A DNA stretch of 50,171 nt from NCBI GenBank assembly GCA_001567485.1, contig JZRA01000078.1:1-50171 (forward strand), written 5' to 3'. Below the pieces are notes generated by a model. That model searched no databases and was not told where the DNA came from. It saw nothing but the letters and a program-made list of their open reading frames with translations. This DNA comes from Chloroflexi bacterium OLB13. Lineage in GTDB: Bacteria > Chloroflexota > Anaerolineae > Aggregatilineales > Phototrophicaceae. The translations under genes and the position numbers were made by a program. This document shows positions 8,784-20,059 of the stretch, in pieces. Position 1 is the first letter of the stretch. Each line of letters opens with the position of its first letter.

Positions 8784-11078
8784 ATGTTAGCCGCCCTGAA
8801 CCCCCGCCAGTGGCCGTACTGGCTCAAGCTCGCAGCGATCTTACTGGCGTTCGTCATCGTCAGCCGCACTCTGGTGATTAACGCCTTCGAGTCCGCTGCT
8901 GAGGTCGAAGCCGAGGGCCGCTTGCGCGACTTTGTATACGAGACCGCACTCACGCGTGCAGCACGTATCGAAGGCGCGGTCGGCAACGCGCTCGATACAA
9001 TCGGAAATGCGGCGTCGACGGCATACCTGCGCCCGCGCTTGCTGCGCCTGCTTCAAATCACCGGCACGCCGTCCAGTTCGGACATCGTGGCGCGATCTGA
9101 GGCAACTGACCTGCTGCGCTTCCGCCTGATCGAGAACGGCTTGTTCGAGTACGTGCGCGTGGTGTCACTCGACGGCGTCATCGCGGCCAGCGTACACCCG
9201 CTCGATGCCCAAGTGGCTGAATCGGAAGTCGTCGGTGTCGATGTCTCGCGGTCGCAGGCTTTCATTGGCGCGATTGACGCCCAGACGCTCGGTGAGCCGC
9301 AGCGCCTCATCGTGTACCGTACTGACGACGGCGTCGATCAGGCCGAAGTCATTCAGATGATCGAGATCGATCAGGAGATCGTCGGTTTCCTGATCGGACG
9401 GTTGAACCTTCAGAACACGCTTCTAAACAACCTCACCAGTGTCACCGACCCGGAAACCGAAACGCAGTTCTCAATCATCAGCTATTTGGCGACCCGTACC
9501 GGCGTCGTGCTGACCGATCCCGGATCGCTTCAACAGGCGACCGAGTCGGTGCGTTCGGCCCCGATCAATCAGGCTTTGGCCGGCCAGCGCGGGTTCGCCG
9601 AATATCGGATCGCGGGTGTTGCGCTGCCGATGGTAGGATATTACCTGCCGATCTCGAACACGGCGCTGGCGTTAATCACCGAGGTGAGCACCGCGCGCTT
9701 CGATACCTCGGTGACTCGAGCGGCGTTCGGCAGCGCGCCGTGGCTGATCCCGATCGTGGCGCTCATCGGCGTCGTCATGGTGTACATCGTATGGCGTGAT
9801 GGCACGACGATGCTGCGTGAAACTCGCCGGGTCATCTCGGCCGATCTGGACGCGCCGCTGGAAGTCAACGAACGTGCGCTGCGGCGACCAGACGCTTTCG
9901 GCGCGGCCCTGCGCGAAGCGGTAGCGGTTCACCAGCAGACCAAAGACAGCATGCAGGCGCTCAACCAACGCCTTCAAGCGAGCATCCGCGACATCGCGGC
10001 GACGCAGGAAGTCGGCCGGTTTGCGACCACCCAGCGCGATCAGCAGCGCCTGATGGAAGAGGTGGTGGCGCTCATCATCAAGGTGTTCCCGAACATCTAC
10101 CATGCGCAGATCTTCCTCAACGACGAGCAGGGCGAAAACGCCGTGCTGCGCGCTTCGACCGGTGATGCCGGCCGCAAGCTGCTCGAACGCGGTCACCGCC
10201 TCGGCATTGGCGGGACTTCCGTGATCGGCCGGACGACCGGTGAAGGCACGATCACCGCCGTGCTCGACACCATGGCGTCCGAAGTGCACCGCGTCAACGA
10301 ACTTCTGCCGAACACCCGCGCCGAGCTTGCTATCCCGCTGCGCCTCGGTGAGCGCGTGATCGGCGCGCTGGACGTGCAAAGCACCGTTGCCAACAGCTTC
10401 ACGCCCGATCAGATCAGCACGCTGCAAGCGATGGCCGACCAGATCGCGGTCTCGCTTGAGAATGCGCGTCTGTATCAGGAATCGGTGGCCGCGCTCAACG
10501 AAATTGCGCGCACCAACCGCGACAACACCGCCGCCGCATGGCGCGAGCACCTGTTCTCGGTGCGCTCGCGCGAGCTGGTGGCATGGGCCGGAACGCCTAC
10601 CCGTACCGATACCGAAACGCTGCGCGCGCAGGCCATTAAGACCGGCGTCACGCAGATCGGTTCGATCACCAGCAGCCGCACCGTTCCGCTCGCCGTGCCC
10701 ATTGCGCTGCGCGGTCAGGTGCTGGGCGCGGTGCTGTGGGAGCTGCCGATCAACGAGTTTGGTGACGACAAAGTGCAGCTCGCTGAAGAACTGGTCGGCC
10801 GCTTGGCGGTCAGCCTTGACAACGCCCGCCTGTTCGAGGAAAGCCAGCGCGCCGCCGAGCGCGAACGCGTTCTGAACGACATCGCCGCCAAGATCACCGC
10901 GCAAAGCGATGTCGAGGCGATCTTGACGACAGCTGTGCGCGAGGTCGGGCAGGCGCTGCAAACCCGCAACGTCAGCCTGCGCCTTGGCGTGGAGGGCGCG
11001 CGGCGGCGTACACGCAGCAATGAGATCTTCAAACTAGGCGGCGCTGCCTACACCAACGGCGCAGACTCGGATGAGTAG
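8784..11078 (+). CDS. Membrane GAF protein with extracytoplasmic sensor domain (GAF protein 4)
   Basis: This 764-residue protein has the receptor layout of a histidine kinase but no kinase domain. A membrane helix (~13-30) is followed by an extracytoplasmic region of about 280 residues, probably a dCache-like sensor. Next come a second helix (APWLIPIVALIGVVMVYIVW, ~315-335), a HAMP-like linker, and a GAF at ~411-562 (HRLGIGGTSVIGRTTGEGT, LLPNTRAELAIPLRL, VIGALDVQS). A truncated GAF at ~592-689 and the half-GAF tail at ~697-735 (DIAAKITAQSDVEAILTTA ... NVSLRLG) complete it. GGAG for this gene overlaps the end of GAF protein 3. Its paired helices and sensor match those of the downstream kinase, so it could dimerise with or modulate it; that is inference. 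Confidence 0.85.
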   Translation: MLAALNPRQWPYWLKLAAILLAFVIVSRTLVINAFESAAEVEAEGRLRDFVYETALTRAARIEGAVGNALDTIGNAASTAYLRPRLLRLLQITGTPSSSDIVARSEATDLLRFRLIENGLFEYVRVVSLDGVIAASVHPLDAQVAESEVVGVDVSRSQAFIGAIDAQTLGEPQRLIVYRTDDGVDQAEVIQMIEIDQEIVGFLIGRLNLQNTLLNNLTSVTDPETETQFSIISYLATRTGVVLTDPGSLQQATESVRSAPINQALAGQRGFAEYRIAGVALPMVGYYLPISNTALALITEVSTARFDTSVTRAAFGSAPWLIPIVALIGVVMVYIVWRDGTTMLRETRRVISADLDAPLEVNERALRRPDAFGAALREAVAVHQQTKDSMQALNQRLQASIRDIAATQEVGRFATTQRDQQRLMEEVVALIIKVFPNIYHAQIFLNDEQGENAVLRASTGDAGRKLLERGHRLGIGGTSVIGRTTGEGTITAVLDTMASEVHRVNELLPNTRAELAIPLRLGERVIGALDVQSTVANSFTPDQISTLQAMADQIAVSLENARLYQESVAALNEIARTNRDNTAAAWREHLFSVRSRELVAWAGTPTRTDTETLRAQAIKTGVTQIGSITSSRTVPLAVPIALRGQVLGAVLWELPINEFGDDKVQLAEELVGRLAVSLDNARLFEESQRAAERERVLNDIAAKITAQSDVEAILTTAVREVGQALQTRNVSLRLGVEGARRRTRSNEIFKLGGAAYTNGADSDE

Positions 11079-11102
11079 AATACGTTCATGGAGCGTTGAC
11101 CT

Positions 11103-14100
11103 ATGACGACGACCATCAGGCGGACGCAGGCCGCGCGCAACTCTCTGCTACGGCGTATTCGCCTCCGTGTCCTGCCGATCCTCGGCGTGCTTGCCGTAAC
11201 CGCCGTCGTAATCGCGTTCGTCGTGCCACAAATCCGCGAACGCGAACGCCTTGCGATTGAACGCGAGGACGCGATGCGCGTGCTTAACCGCGACGTCAAC
11301 AACCTGCTGACGCAGGCGGCCAGCGAATTGCAAGGCTTGGCGTCGAGCGCGTTTGTCCGCACTTATAACGAAATCGTCGTCGCGGAACCGGATCCGGTCG
11401 CGCCGAGCGCACGCCAGCGCCTCGCCCAGCGCGATCTGCTGCGTTCGTTTGGTGACTTGATCACACGGTCGCCCAACCTGTACCTCGCTGTGCGATATCT
11501 CACCCGTGACAACGCGGTGTGGGGCGAGGCGCAAAACCTCGGCGGTCAGGTGACGCTGGTGACGCGCTTCCGCCAGCGTCTGGTAATGGAGTCGGATGCC
11601 GCGTTCAACGCCGTCACTCAGTCCACGCACACCGGCGTGCAGGTCGGCCCGGTCAATATGTTCGACGAATCGGTGAGCTTGTATATCGCTGTCGACCAGA
11701 CGGGCGGCGTGCTTCAGGTCGAACTCAGTTTGGCCGCGTTTCAGGCGGCATTGGCACAGGTCAGCGACGGCACCAGCCCGTTGTTCGAAAGTGAACGGCG
11801 GGCGATTCTAGTCAACAACACAAGCACCGTGCTCGCGCTGTCCAACTTTTCGATTGACGAGACAGCCGTGCGCTTCAACCTGACGCAGATCCCCGGCGTG
11901 TTCACCGATACATGGGTCGGCAACGACCTGTATTCGGCCAGCCAGATCAACCCGTATCCGGGTGCAGACTTCCCGTGGCGCGTGGCGTTGATCGACAACG
12001 GAACCGCCCTGCTGGTCAACGCCAATAATACGTCGATCGTCGCAGCTGGGGTCGTCTTGGCGCTGGGCGCGGCGGCGATCTTCATGTTCGACCGGCTGTT
12101 GGTGAACGCATTGAAGCCGTTCCAGAGCGCCGTGCACTCCGCCGCCGAACGGCTGGCGACCGCCGAAGTTTCGCGGGTCTCCGCGACCCAACTGCGCCCG
12201 GTGACGGCTGGCGCTGGCGCAAGCGTCAGCCGATCCAGCGACGATGAACAAATCGACGCCCTGATGGAAGCCATCGAGTCGGCGACGTTCCGTATCAATC
12301 AACTGAGTGACGAGCTGGACGAGACGCTGCGCCGGCGCAATCGTGAGATCGAAATCGCGTCGCGCATTGGCCGCGAGACCGCCGGCTTGATGGACATCGA
12401 CGAGCTGGTGACGCGGGCGATTCAGTTCATCAGCAGCGAGTTCGACTTCTATCACACGCAGGTGTTCTTGCTGGACGATGTCTCGCAGAACGCGGTGCTC
12501 GCGTACAGTCAGGGCGAAGCCGGCCGGCGGATGCTCGAACAGGGGCACAAGATTCGCTATGGCTCGCCAACGGTCATCGGCCGCACCGTGTCGACCAAGC
12601 AGCCGGTCGTCGTCAACGACACGCGCGATCCGCAGGCAGGGCATGGGTTCAACGCTTTGCTGCCGGAGACCCGCGCGGAGATCGGGCTGCCGCTGATCGT
12701 CGGCAACAAGGTGATTGGCGCGCTGGACATCCAATCCGCGCAGGTCAACGCGTTCAGCGAACAAGATCTGCCGGTGTATACGCTGCTGGCCGATCAGCTG
12801 GCTGTCGCGATCAATAAAGCGCAGTTGATCCAACAAACGCAGGAACGTGTCGAGCAGATCAACGCGCTCAACCGGCAGTTGACGCGCGACGCGTGGGAAT
12901 CGTTCGAAGACCCGCTCTCGACTGAGTATCACTACCAGTATGATTTGATGAAGGTCGAGGAAGTCAACGATGACCCGCAGGATGGCGAGATCGGCATCAG
13001 CGTCCCGATTCGCGTCCGCGGTGAGGTGATCGGCGAACTGCGCGCCCAGCCCGACGCCGAGGAACCGCTGACCGATGCGCATGAAACCGTGCTGCGCGGT
13101 GTGGCCGACCGTGTCGCGCTGGCCGTCGAGAACGCACGTCTATTCACCGAATCACAGAACAACTTATCAGAGACGCGCACACTCTATACCCTCAGCCGTA
13201 ACCTCAGCGAAGCGGACATCTTGCCCGGCGTGGTTGATGCCGTGCATTCGACCGCAGTCCCTGACGCACACCGCAGCCAAATCTGGATCTTCGCGACGCC
13301 TGCGCGCAGCGGTGAACAGCCCGATACGGCCATCGTCCGTGCGGATCGCTACAGCCCGTCGGCGCGGACGGCTAGCCGCCGCCCGAACCCGATGGACGAC
13401 AGCGAAATCCGCCTTGAGGATGTGCCGTTCCTGCGCAGTCTGAACCGGCAGGAGGTGCTGCTCCTCGAAGATGTCGAGGCTGACGACCGGCTGGACGAAG
13501 CCACCCGCACGCTGTTCAAGCAGTTGGCCTGCGGTGCGGCCCTTGTGCTCCCGCTGACCGTCCGCGACGAGTGGTTCGGGATCGCGATGTTCGGCTTCCC
13601 GCTGCCGCGCGTGTTCAACATGCGTGAGACCCGCCTGTACCCGGCCTTGGTCGACCCGGTCAGCATCGCCTGCGACAACCTGCTGCTGCTTGAGCGCAAC
13701 GAGCTGACCAGCGCCAGAAACGAAAGCCTGTACGCCGCCAGCCGTATCATCAACACCGCCCGCGACTTCAGCGATCTGATTAGCGCGGCGCTGGCGACCA
13801 CCACCGACACGAAGGTCAATTTCAGCCTTGCGCTGTTGGAAGGCGAATTGGACGAGACGGGTTGGCCGGTCATGCAGCGCGTCGTGGCGTACAGCGAGAA
13901 CCTCGCCGTACAGCAGGTCAACTTCCGCCATCGTATTCGCATCGCCTCCGAGTCCCCGATGCGCCGCCGCGAGCCGGAGCTGTTGTTGGACGACCGCGGT
14001 ACGTCGCCGGTGCTCTCGCAGCGCGTGCCGTGGCTGCCTGACCCGCAGGCGGTGCGCTTCGTTGCGATCTATCCGCTGTTCAGCGGCGCGACGCCGATTG

Positions 14101-17100
14101 CGCTCTTCTACATCACATCCAGCGAGCCGCGCCAGTTCTCGATGGAAGACAGCGTCGTCTACCGCGCCATCACCGGCCAGATGTCGACGCAGCTTGAGAA
14201 CCGCCGCCTGCTGGAAAGCACCGAGCAGGCGCTGGACGAAACCCGCCGCCTGTACATCGCTACGCGCGCTATTTCGAGCGCCCAGACGGCCGAAGACATC
14301 TTCAGCGCGACAGTTGACCATCTCTCGCGCCCGCTGCTTGCCGTCCAAGTCGAAGGCGTGCAGGATTTGCGCATCATGATGTGGCTCGCACAGCCTGACC
14401 CGCGTCAAGATGCGCCGTTCTTGGAGCTTGCCCACGAGTGGGCTATCGACGGCTCCGAGTCCCGTATCATCGAAGGCGGCACGCACCGCACCTTCAGCCG
14501 CGACGAGCTGCCAATTGCCGATCTGCTGCAAGGCGCGGTCGGCGCGGTGACGCTCAACGTCTCTGATGCTATCGACGAGGCCGACCCCGCCGCCAAGGTC
14601 GCGGACGTGCTGCACAGCAACGGCGCCGGCTTTGCGGTCATCGTGCCGGTCGAGTCGCACGGGTACTGGTTCGGCGCGCTGGTGGCGCATAGCAACCGCC
14701 CCGAGGGCTTGACCGACCGCTACGCCAACTTCATGCAAACGACCGCCGGCCAGTTGGGCTTGGCGCTGGAAAACAAACTGCTGTTCGAGAACGCCCGTCT
14801 TGAAGCACAGCGTGCGTTCGCGCTGGCCGAGGCTGCGCAGCTTGCCAACCAGATCGGCGTCGACTTCGAGCAGTCGATTGACGAGGTGCTTCGCCGTGTG
14901 ACCGAAGCCGCCCAGTTGGATCGCTGGCATCTGGCGGTCTACAACCCGCGCAGTGATGTTCTTGAGACGATCAGCGCCTATCTGCCGGGGTACGAGCAGT
15001 TGACTTCCGCCCGGCTCCACACCACCGATACCCACCCGCTGACGTCGACCCTCCGTATGACCGAACCGTTGATTATCAATGATCCGCGGTCGCTGCCACA
15101 GAATTATCGCCCCGTATACGGCAAGTCGATCGCGACACCGATTCGCACCGGCGATCAGGCGATTGGTGCGTTGATCGTGGGCCGTTCGGTCGAGAGCGCG
15201 AACCTCGACGAAGCGGACGCCCGGCTGGTGAGCACACTGGCTTCGCAGATCGCGGTGGCGCTTGAGAACCAGCGCCTATTCCTGCAAGCGCAAGCCGAGC
15301 AGAAGACGCTGTCGTCCACGCTCGCCACGCTTCCCGCCGGCGTTATCGTGCTCGACAGCCGCAACCTGCTGCCGATCATCACCAATGAACGCGCGCGCGA
15401 ACTGCTCGGCGACCGCGTCGACAAACCGTTCTCGATTGAGAATTACCAACTGATCCGCAGCGACACGTTCGAGCCGTACCCGGAAGACCAGCTGTGCGTG
15501 TACGCCACGCAGGCGACGCAAGAGCCGGCCTCGAACGACGATGTGGCGGTTCGCACGCCCTACGGCGAGGTGGACTTGCTCATCAGCGCGGCGCCGGTCG
15601 CCAACGTCGCCGGCGCAACCAACGCTATCGTGTTGACGTTCAGCGACATCTCCGGCCTGCGCGTGCTTGAACGCTCGCTGCAAGACGTGCTGAACGAGAC
15701 GGTGACGATCTACGGCGCGCAGAGCCGCTTGTCACAGGCCGAACAGCTTGACGAAGCGCTCGACGTATTGAACTTTGAGCTGCAAAACCTCGGCTTTGAC
15801 GAGTCGTATATCCTGCTGCGTGATCTCGTCTCCGGACAGCTTACTGAAGCGCGCGGGAGCGTGACCCCGCTGGAGAGCGCGGGCGCGCTGATCAACGTGC
15901 TGGGCAACGACGCGGCGCGCTATTTCGATCAGATCAAGCCGGAGGTCGTCGGCGAGCAGGCCGAGACTGAACTGAACCGAATCGGTGTGCAATCGTTGAT
16001 GACGGTGCCGCTGCGCTCGTCTATCAGCGACATCCCCGTCGGGTGGTTGGTGCTCGGATCGCGCAAGCGGCCGGCTTTGACGATGACGCCCAGCGCCTGC
16101 TGTCGCAAATTGGTGAGGTCGCCTCGACCGCCATCGACAACCGGCTGTTGTTCCAGCAGACGGAGACGGCGCTGCAAGAAAGCGCGCTGCTGTATCAGGC
16201 GTCGCGCGCGTTGAGCAACGCGACCAATGCCGGGGACGTGTTGAACGCGCTCGTCGCTACGCTGCTGTCGGACGATCTGACGCATGCGTTCGTCGCACAG
16301 CTCAACGGTGTGTCGTGGGACAACCCGAACGCCGCCATCACCATCACAGCGGAGTGGACGCGCGACGAAACGCCGATCATGCGCGGTGTCACCTTCAAGC
16401 GTGAGGATTTCCCGGTGTGGGAAGCCTTGCGGCAGCCTGAGTCGTTCAGCGTCAACGACATCGAGTCGCCCTCAGCGCAAGAGCTGTTGGCGAAGTACGG
16501 CATCAGCGCGGAAGTGGGCATGGTCTTGAACGCGCGCTCGTTCTCGGTCATCCCGCTGCGCGTGGCGGCACGCCCGCTTGGAGCCATCTGGATTTCGAGC
16601 CAAGATCCGCATGTCACGACCGAAAGCGAGCGACGGATCTTCCAGTCGTTCGGTGAGCAGGCGTCACTCTCGCTGGACGCGGCGCTGCTGCTCGATCAGA
16701 CGAACCGGCGCGCCCGCCAGCTTGAAACGTCGGCACAGGTATCGAACGCCGCCGGCCAGATCCTTGAGCTTGACCAACTGCTGCCGCAGATCGTGGATCT
16801 GGTGCGCACCAGTTTCAACTATGACCACGCGCAAATCTTCCTGATGGACGACCGCGACGAGTATGCGGTGCTGCGCGCCTCGACCGGTGAAGCCGGGGAG
16901 CGGATGCTCGCCGCCCATCACCGCTTGGCGAAAGGCTCGTCCTCGGTGATCGGTCAGGTGATCGTTACTGGCCGTCCGGTGATCGCGCAGGATACGTCTG
17001 CACAAGGTGTAGTCCACGCACCTAATGTTTTCCTGCCGCTGACGCGCTCTGAGATGGCCCTACCGCTGATTCTGAAGGGGCGGGTGATCGGCGCGTTCGA

Positions 17101-19306
17101 CGTGCAGTCGAACCAGTCGAACGCGTTCACCCAAGATGACATCGCCGCGCTGACGACGCTGGCCGCGCAAATTTCAATTGCGATTGAGAACGCCAACCTA
17201 TACGAAGCAGCACAGGATCAAGCTGACCGCATGGGTCTGCTGTTCCAAGTCACGTCCGCTGCCGCCGCGGCGTCGACCGTGCGCGAGGCGCTGCAAAGCG
17301 CGGCGGATACGCTGTACGAATCGTTCAACGCACGCGCGATCGGCGTGTACGTCAAGCGCGTGTATCAGGATCATCTGGGGGCCTCTCGCGAAGCCCTTGA
17401 GGTCGAGGCGGTAGCGGGCTTCGGGATCGAGAACGACGAAGTGATGACGGTGCGAATCGGCAGCTTGCCCGACGATGCGCTGCTGCGTGCCGCCGAAAAG
17501 CATACCGTGTCGGTGTTCAACAACCTTGACCGCGTCCCGACGTACCGCCGCATGTCACCGGGGTCGCGCTCGGCGGCGATCGTGCCCCTTGTCGGTGCTG
17601 GCGAGCTGCTCGGCGTGATCGTCGTCGAGGGGAACGAGATCAACGAGTTCCCGCGTGAGGTCGTTCAGCTGCTGCAAACGCTGTCGAGTTCGCTAACCGC
17701 GGTCGTGCAGACCAACCAGCTGCTTGAACGGCTGACCCACGCGAACAACGAACTGCGTGAGATGGATCGCCTCAAGAGCGACTTCCTCGCCAATATGTCG
17801 CACGAACTGCGCACGCCGCTGAACTCGATCATCGGTTTCAGCCGCATGATGCTCAAGGGCATGTCTGGCCCGTTGAGCGAGATGCAGGAAACCGACCTCA
17901 GCACGATCTTCAGTTCCGGCCAGCATCTGCTCACGGTCATCAACGACATCCTCGACCAAGCCAAGATCACCGCCGGCAAGATGACGGTGAACATCGAGGA
18001 ATTCGATCTCAAGCCGGAGATCGAGGCGGTGCGGTCAATCGGCGTCGGCCTGATTAAGGACAAGCCCATCGAGCTGCGCCTCGATGTCGCCAACAACCTG
18101 CCGAACGTGTTCGGGGACAAGACGCGCGTGCGTCAAGTGCTCTTGAACCTCGTCTCGAACGCGGCGAAGTTCACGCGGCAGGGCGAGGTGACGATCCAAG
18201 CCTATCCGATGACCAGCAACGGCAAGGCGTTCGTGCGTATCGACGTGATCGACACCGGTATCGGCATCTCCGAAGCCGACCGGGCGCTGATGTTCGAACC
18301 GTTCCGTCAGGTCGACTCGTCGCTGACGCGGGTTGCCGGCGGTACCGGCCTCGGCCTGCCAATCGCCAAGTCGCTGATGGAGCTGATGGGCGGCACGCTG
18401 ACGGTTGAGAGCGAAGTCAATGTCGGGTCGACGTTCACCGTCACCATCCCGACCGAGATGACTGTCACCGAGGAAGAGCCGCAAGAGCCGGCCGTCCCGA
18501 AGACGCTGCCGCGCCGCACCGGCAATACCGGCATGCTCGTACCGCCAATGCCCATCGAGGTCAAACGCCAGCTCGTGCTGATCGAAGACAGCCCGGATAT
18601 GGTCGATCAGTTCCGGCGTTCGCTCCAGCGCGAGGGTTGGGAAGTGATCGTGTGCGCGTCACCGCTGGAAGCCAGCGCGGTCGTGCCGGCCATGCAGCCC
18701 ACGCTCATCCTGATGGACGTCAATTTTGAGAACGGCGCGGGTTGGGATCTGCTCGAAGAATTCACGTCCCGCGATGACACCTGCGACATCCCGCTGATCG
18801 TGACGACCCTGAGCGAAGAACGTAACCGCGCATTGGATAAAGGCGCATTCGCCTTCTTGCAGCGGCCGTTCTCGCCTGACGTGTTGATGGAGGCCGTCAA
18901 CCGTGCGGAGAAGGCCGCCAACGTGCCGCGTGTCCTGCTGATTGACGATCAGGATGACGCGCTGCGCCTGCTTGGCGAACTGCTGCGCGAACACGGCACG
19001 TTCAAGGTGTACACCGCCAACAGCGGTATCGAAGGGTTGCAGCAGGTGGCGATCCGCCGGCCCAACCTGATCGTACTCGACCTGCGCATGCCGGAGATGG
19101 ACGGGTTCGCCGTGCTGCGCGAACTGCGCGAGAACCCGGAGACACAGAATATCCCGGTCATGGTCGTTACGAGTGACACCACCCTCGGCGACGACGAGCG
19201 CGCGCAGTTGGCGCAGGTGCGCGTGGTGCCTAAGGCGGAAATCTCGCAGACCGAGTACGAGACGTTCATCAAGGGTATTACAGACAAGATCAACCGCGTC
19301 AACTAG
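11103..19306 (+). CDS. Giant multi-GAF hybrid sensor histidine kinase with two receivers, frameshifted as given
   Basis: Joined across one missing base, the protein is about 2,734 residues. Order: TM1 (~24-42), extracytoplasmic sensor, TM2 (~309-330), HAMP-like linker, about ten GAF or GAF-like domains with a PAS domain at ~1401-1526, HisKA with H2234 (FLANMSHELRTPLNSIIGFS), HATPase_c (NLVSNAAKFT, DTGIGIS, GTGLGLP), receiver 1 (D2539) and receiver 2 (D2660, LIVLDLRMPEMDG). In receiver 1 the conserved Lys is Arg (FLQRPFSP), so its phosphorylation or signalling may be altered. As given, the frame is lost at ~16068-16072 within a GAF; the -1 frame continues without a gap (GFDDDAQRLLSQIGEVAS). 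This is the likely catalytic centre of the whole sensory operon, autophosphorylating on His and passing phosphate to its own and the stand-alone receivers. Confidence 0.88.
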
Positions 19307-19333
19307 GCGCACGTCGACCACTGCGCACACCCG

Positions 19334-19369
19334 CCGCCCTTGTCCCGGAACCATCCGGAACAGGGGCGG
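19334..19369 (+). terminator. Terminator hairpin after the sensory operon
   Basis: CCGCCC at 19334-19339 pairs with GGGCGG at 19364-19369. The stem continues inward almost without a break (TTGT/ACAG with one wobble, one mismatch, then CCGG/CCGG) around a loop AACCAT. The stem is long and GC-rich, but the following T content (TTGCGTT) is modest. It lies 28 bases after the kinase stop. From 19370 to 19484, up to the convergent methyltransferase gene, I see nothing else. Confidence 0.6.
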
Positions 19370-19484
19370 TTGCGTTGAGGCTGTTGTCCAATATGCTCGC
19401 GCTCTCTGGACACCTTGCGCTGAAGCGAAACACGGCAGTGCGAATCCCGCCGGAGGTCATCAATGTATGGAGCGATCGGGTGGA

Positions 19485-20051
19485 TTATGCGCTGGTCGGC
19501 TTGATGGCGACCAAACGGGCGAGTACGCCTTCTGTGCTGTGCAGCACGATCTTCCACTTGGAGAACGCGTCGGCCAGCTCATCGCCCTGCACACAGAAAT
19601 CCGGGTTCATGTTCGGGCGCTCGTCGAGGATGTGCAGGGAGAACGCCTCGTAGATCAGCCGTCCGCCGGGGTTAATCGACCGGCCGATGGCCGGCAGCAG
19701 CCGCCGGTTGAAAAAGCGGAACACGCTTACGATGTCATACGTCTGTGTGGGCAGGTGCATCGTGTCGAGGTCGACGTCGAGCAGGTTGACACGGCGCAGG
19801 CCGCGGCGGGTCATCTCCTCGCGGGCGCTGTCGAGCGCGACGCGGCTGATGTCCATGATGTCGACGACGTAGCCCTGTTCGGCGAGCCATAATCCGTTTT
19901 GGCCGCGTCCGCCCGCAAGGTCGAGCGCGCGGGCGTCTGGCGCTGCTGCCGGCGGCGCATAATCCATCAACAGCAAGTCAGGTCGTGGAAAAGACGCGTT
20001 AATGAGGTCGAGGTAGCGCTTGTTCCACGTCGCGCGGTCGCGGGCGCTCAT
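19485..20051 (-). CDS. Class I SAM-dependent methyltransferase
   Basis: This is a 188-residue Rossmann-fold methyltransferase. Motif I is ALDLAGGRGQNGLWLAEQGY, the acidic end of beta2 is VDIMDIS, and the post-motif region reads DIVSVFRFFNRRLLPAIGRSINPGGRLIYEAF. It resembles the TehB/UbiE-like small-molecule group, but the substrate cannot be told. The start at 20051 (MSARDRATWNKRYLD) is chosen because the WNKRY pre-motif is typical of such N-termini. A longer in-frame reading to 20282 would overlap the upstream gene and looks non-coding. It begins 8 bases after the stop of the unknown gene 20060-20854, so it is the last gene of a three-gene leftward operon. Confidence 0.85.
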   Translation of the reverse strand: MSARDRATWNKRYLDLINASFPRPDLLLMDYAPPAAAPDARALDLAGGRGQNGLWLAEQGYVVDIMDISRVALDSAREEMTRRGLRRVNLLDVDLDTMHLPTQTYDIVSVFRFFNRRLLPAIGRSINPGGRLIYEAFSLHILDERPNMNPDFCVQGDELADAFSKWKIVLHSTEGVLARLVAIKPTSA

Positions 20052-20059
20052 GGGGGGAC

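Noticed and set aside
13167..15035. Long antisense open frame (about 620 codons) opposite the giant kinase, and similar ones at 9672-10961, 2915-4018 and 48924-50153
   Set aside because: They are mirror frames of GC-rich genes, are full of Arg, His and Gln, lack ribosome-binding sites and match no family, while the plus-strand proteins have clear domains.
8550..16080. Programmed ribosomal frameshifting in GAF protein 3 and the hybrid kinase
   Set aside because: The sites share no slippery heptamer or downstream stem and each needs one extra base; the same pattern in an ABC exporter points to sequence deletions.
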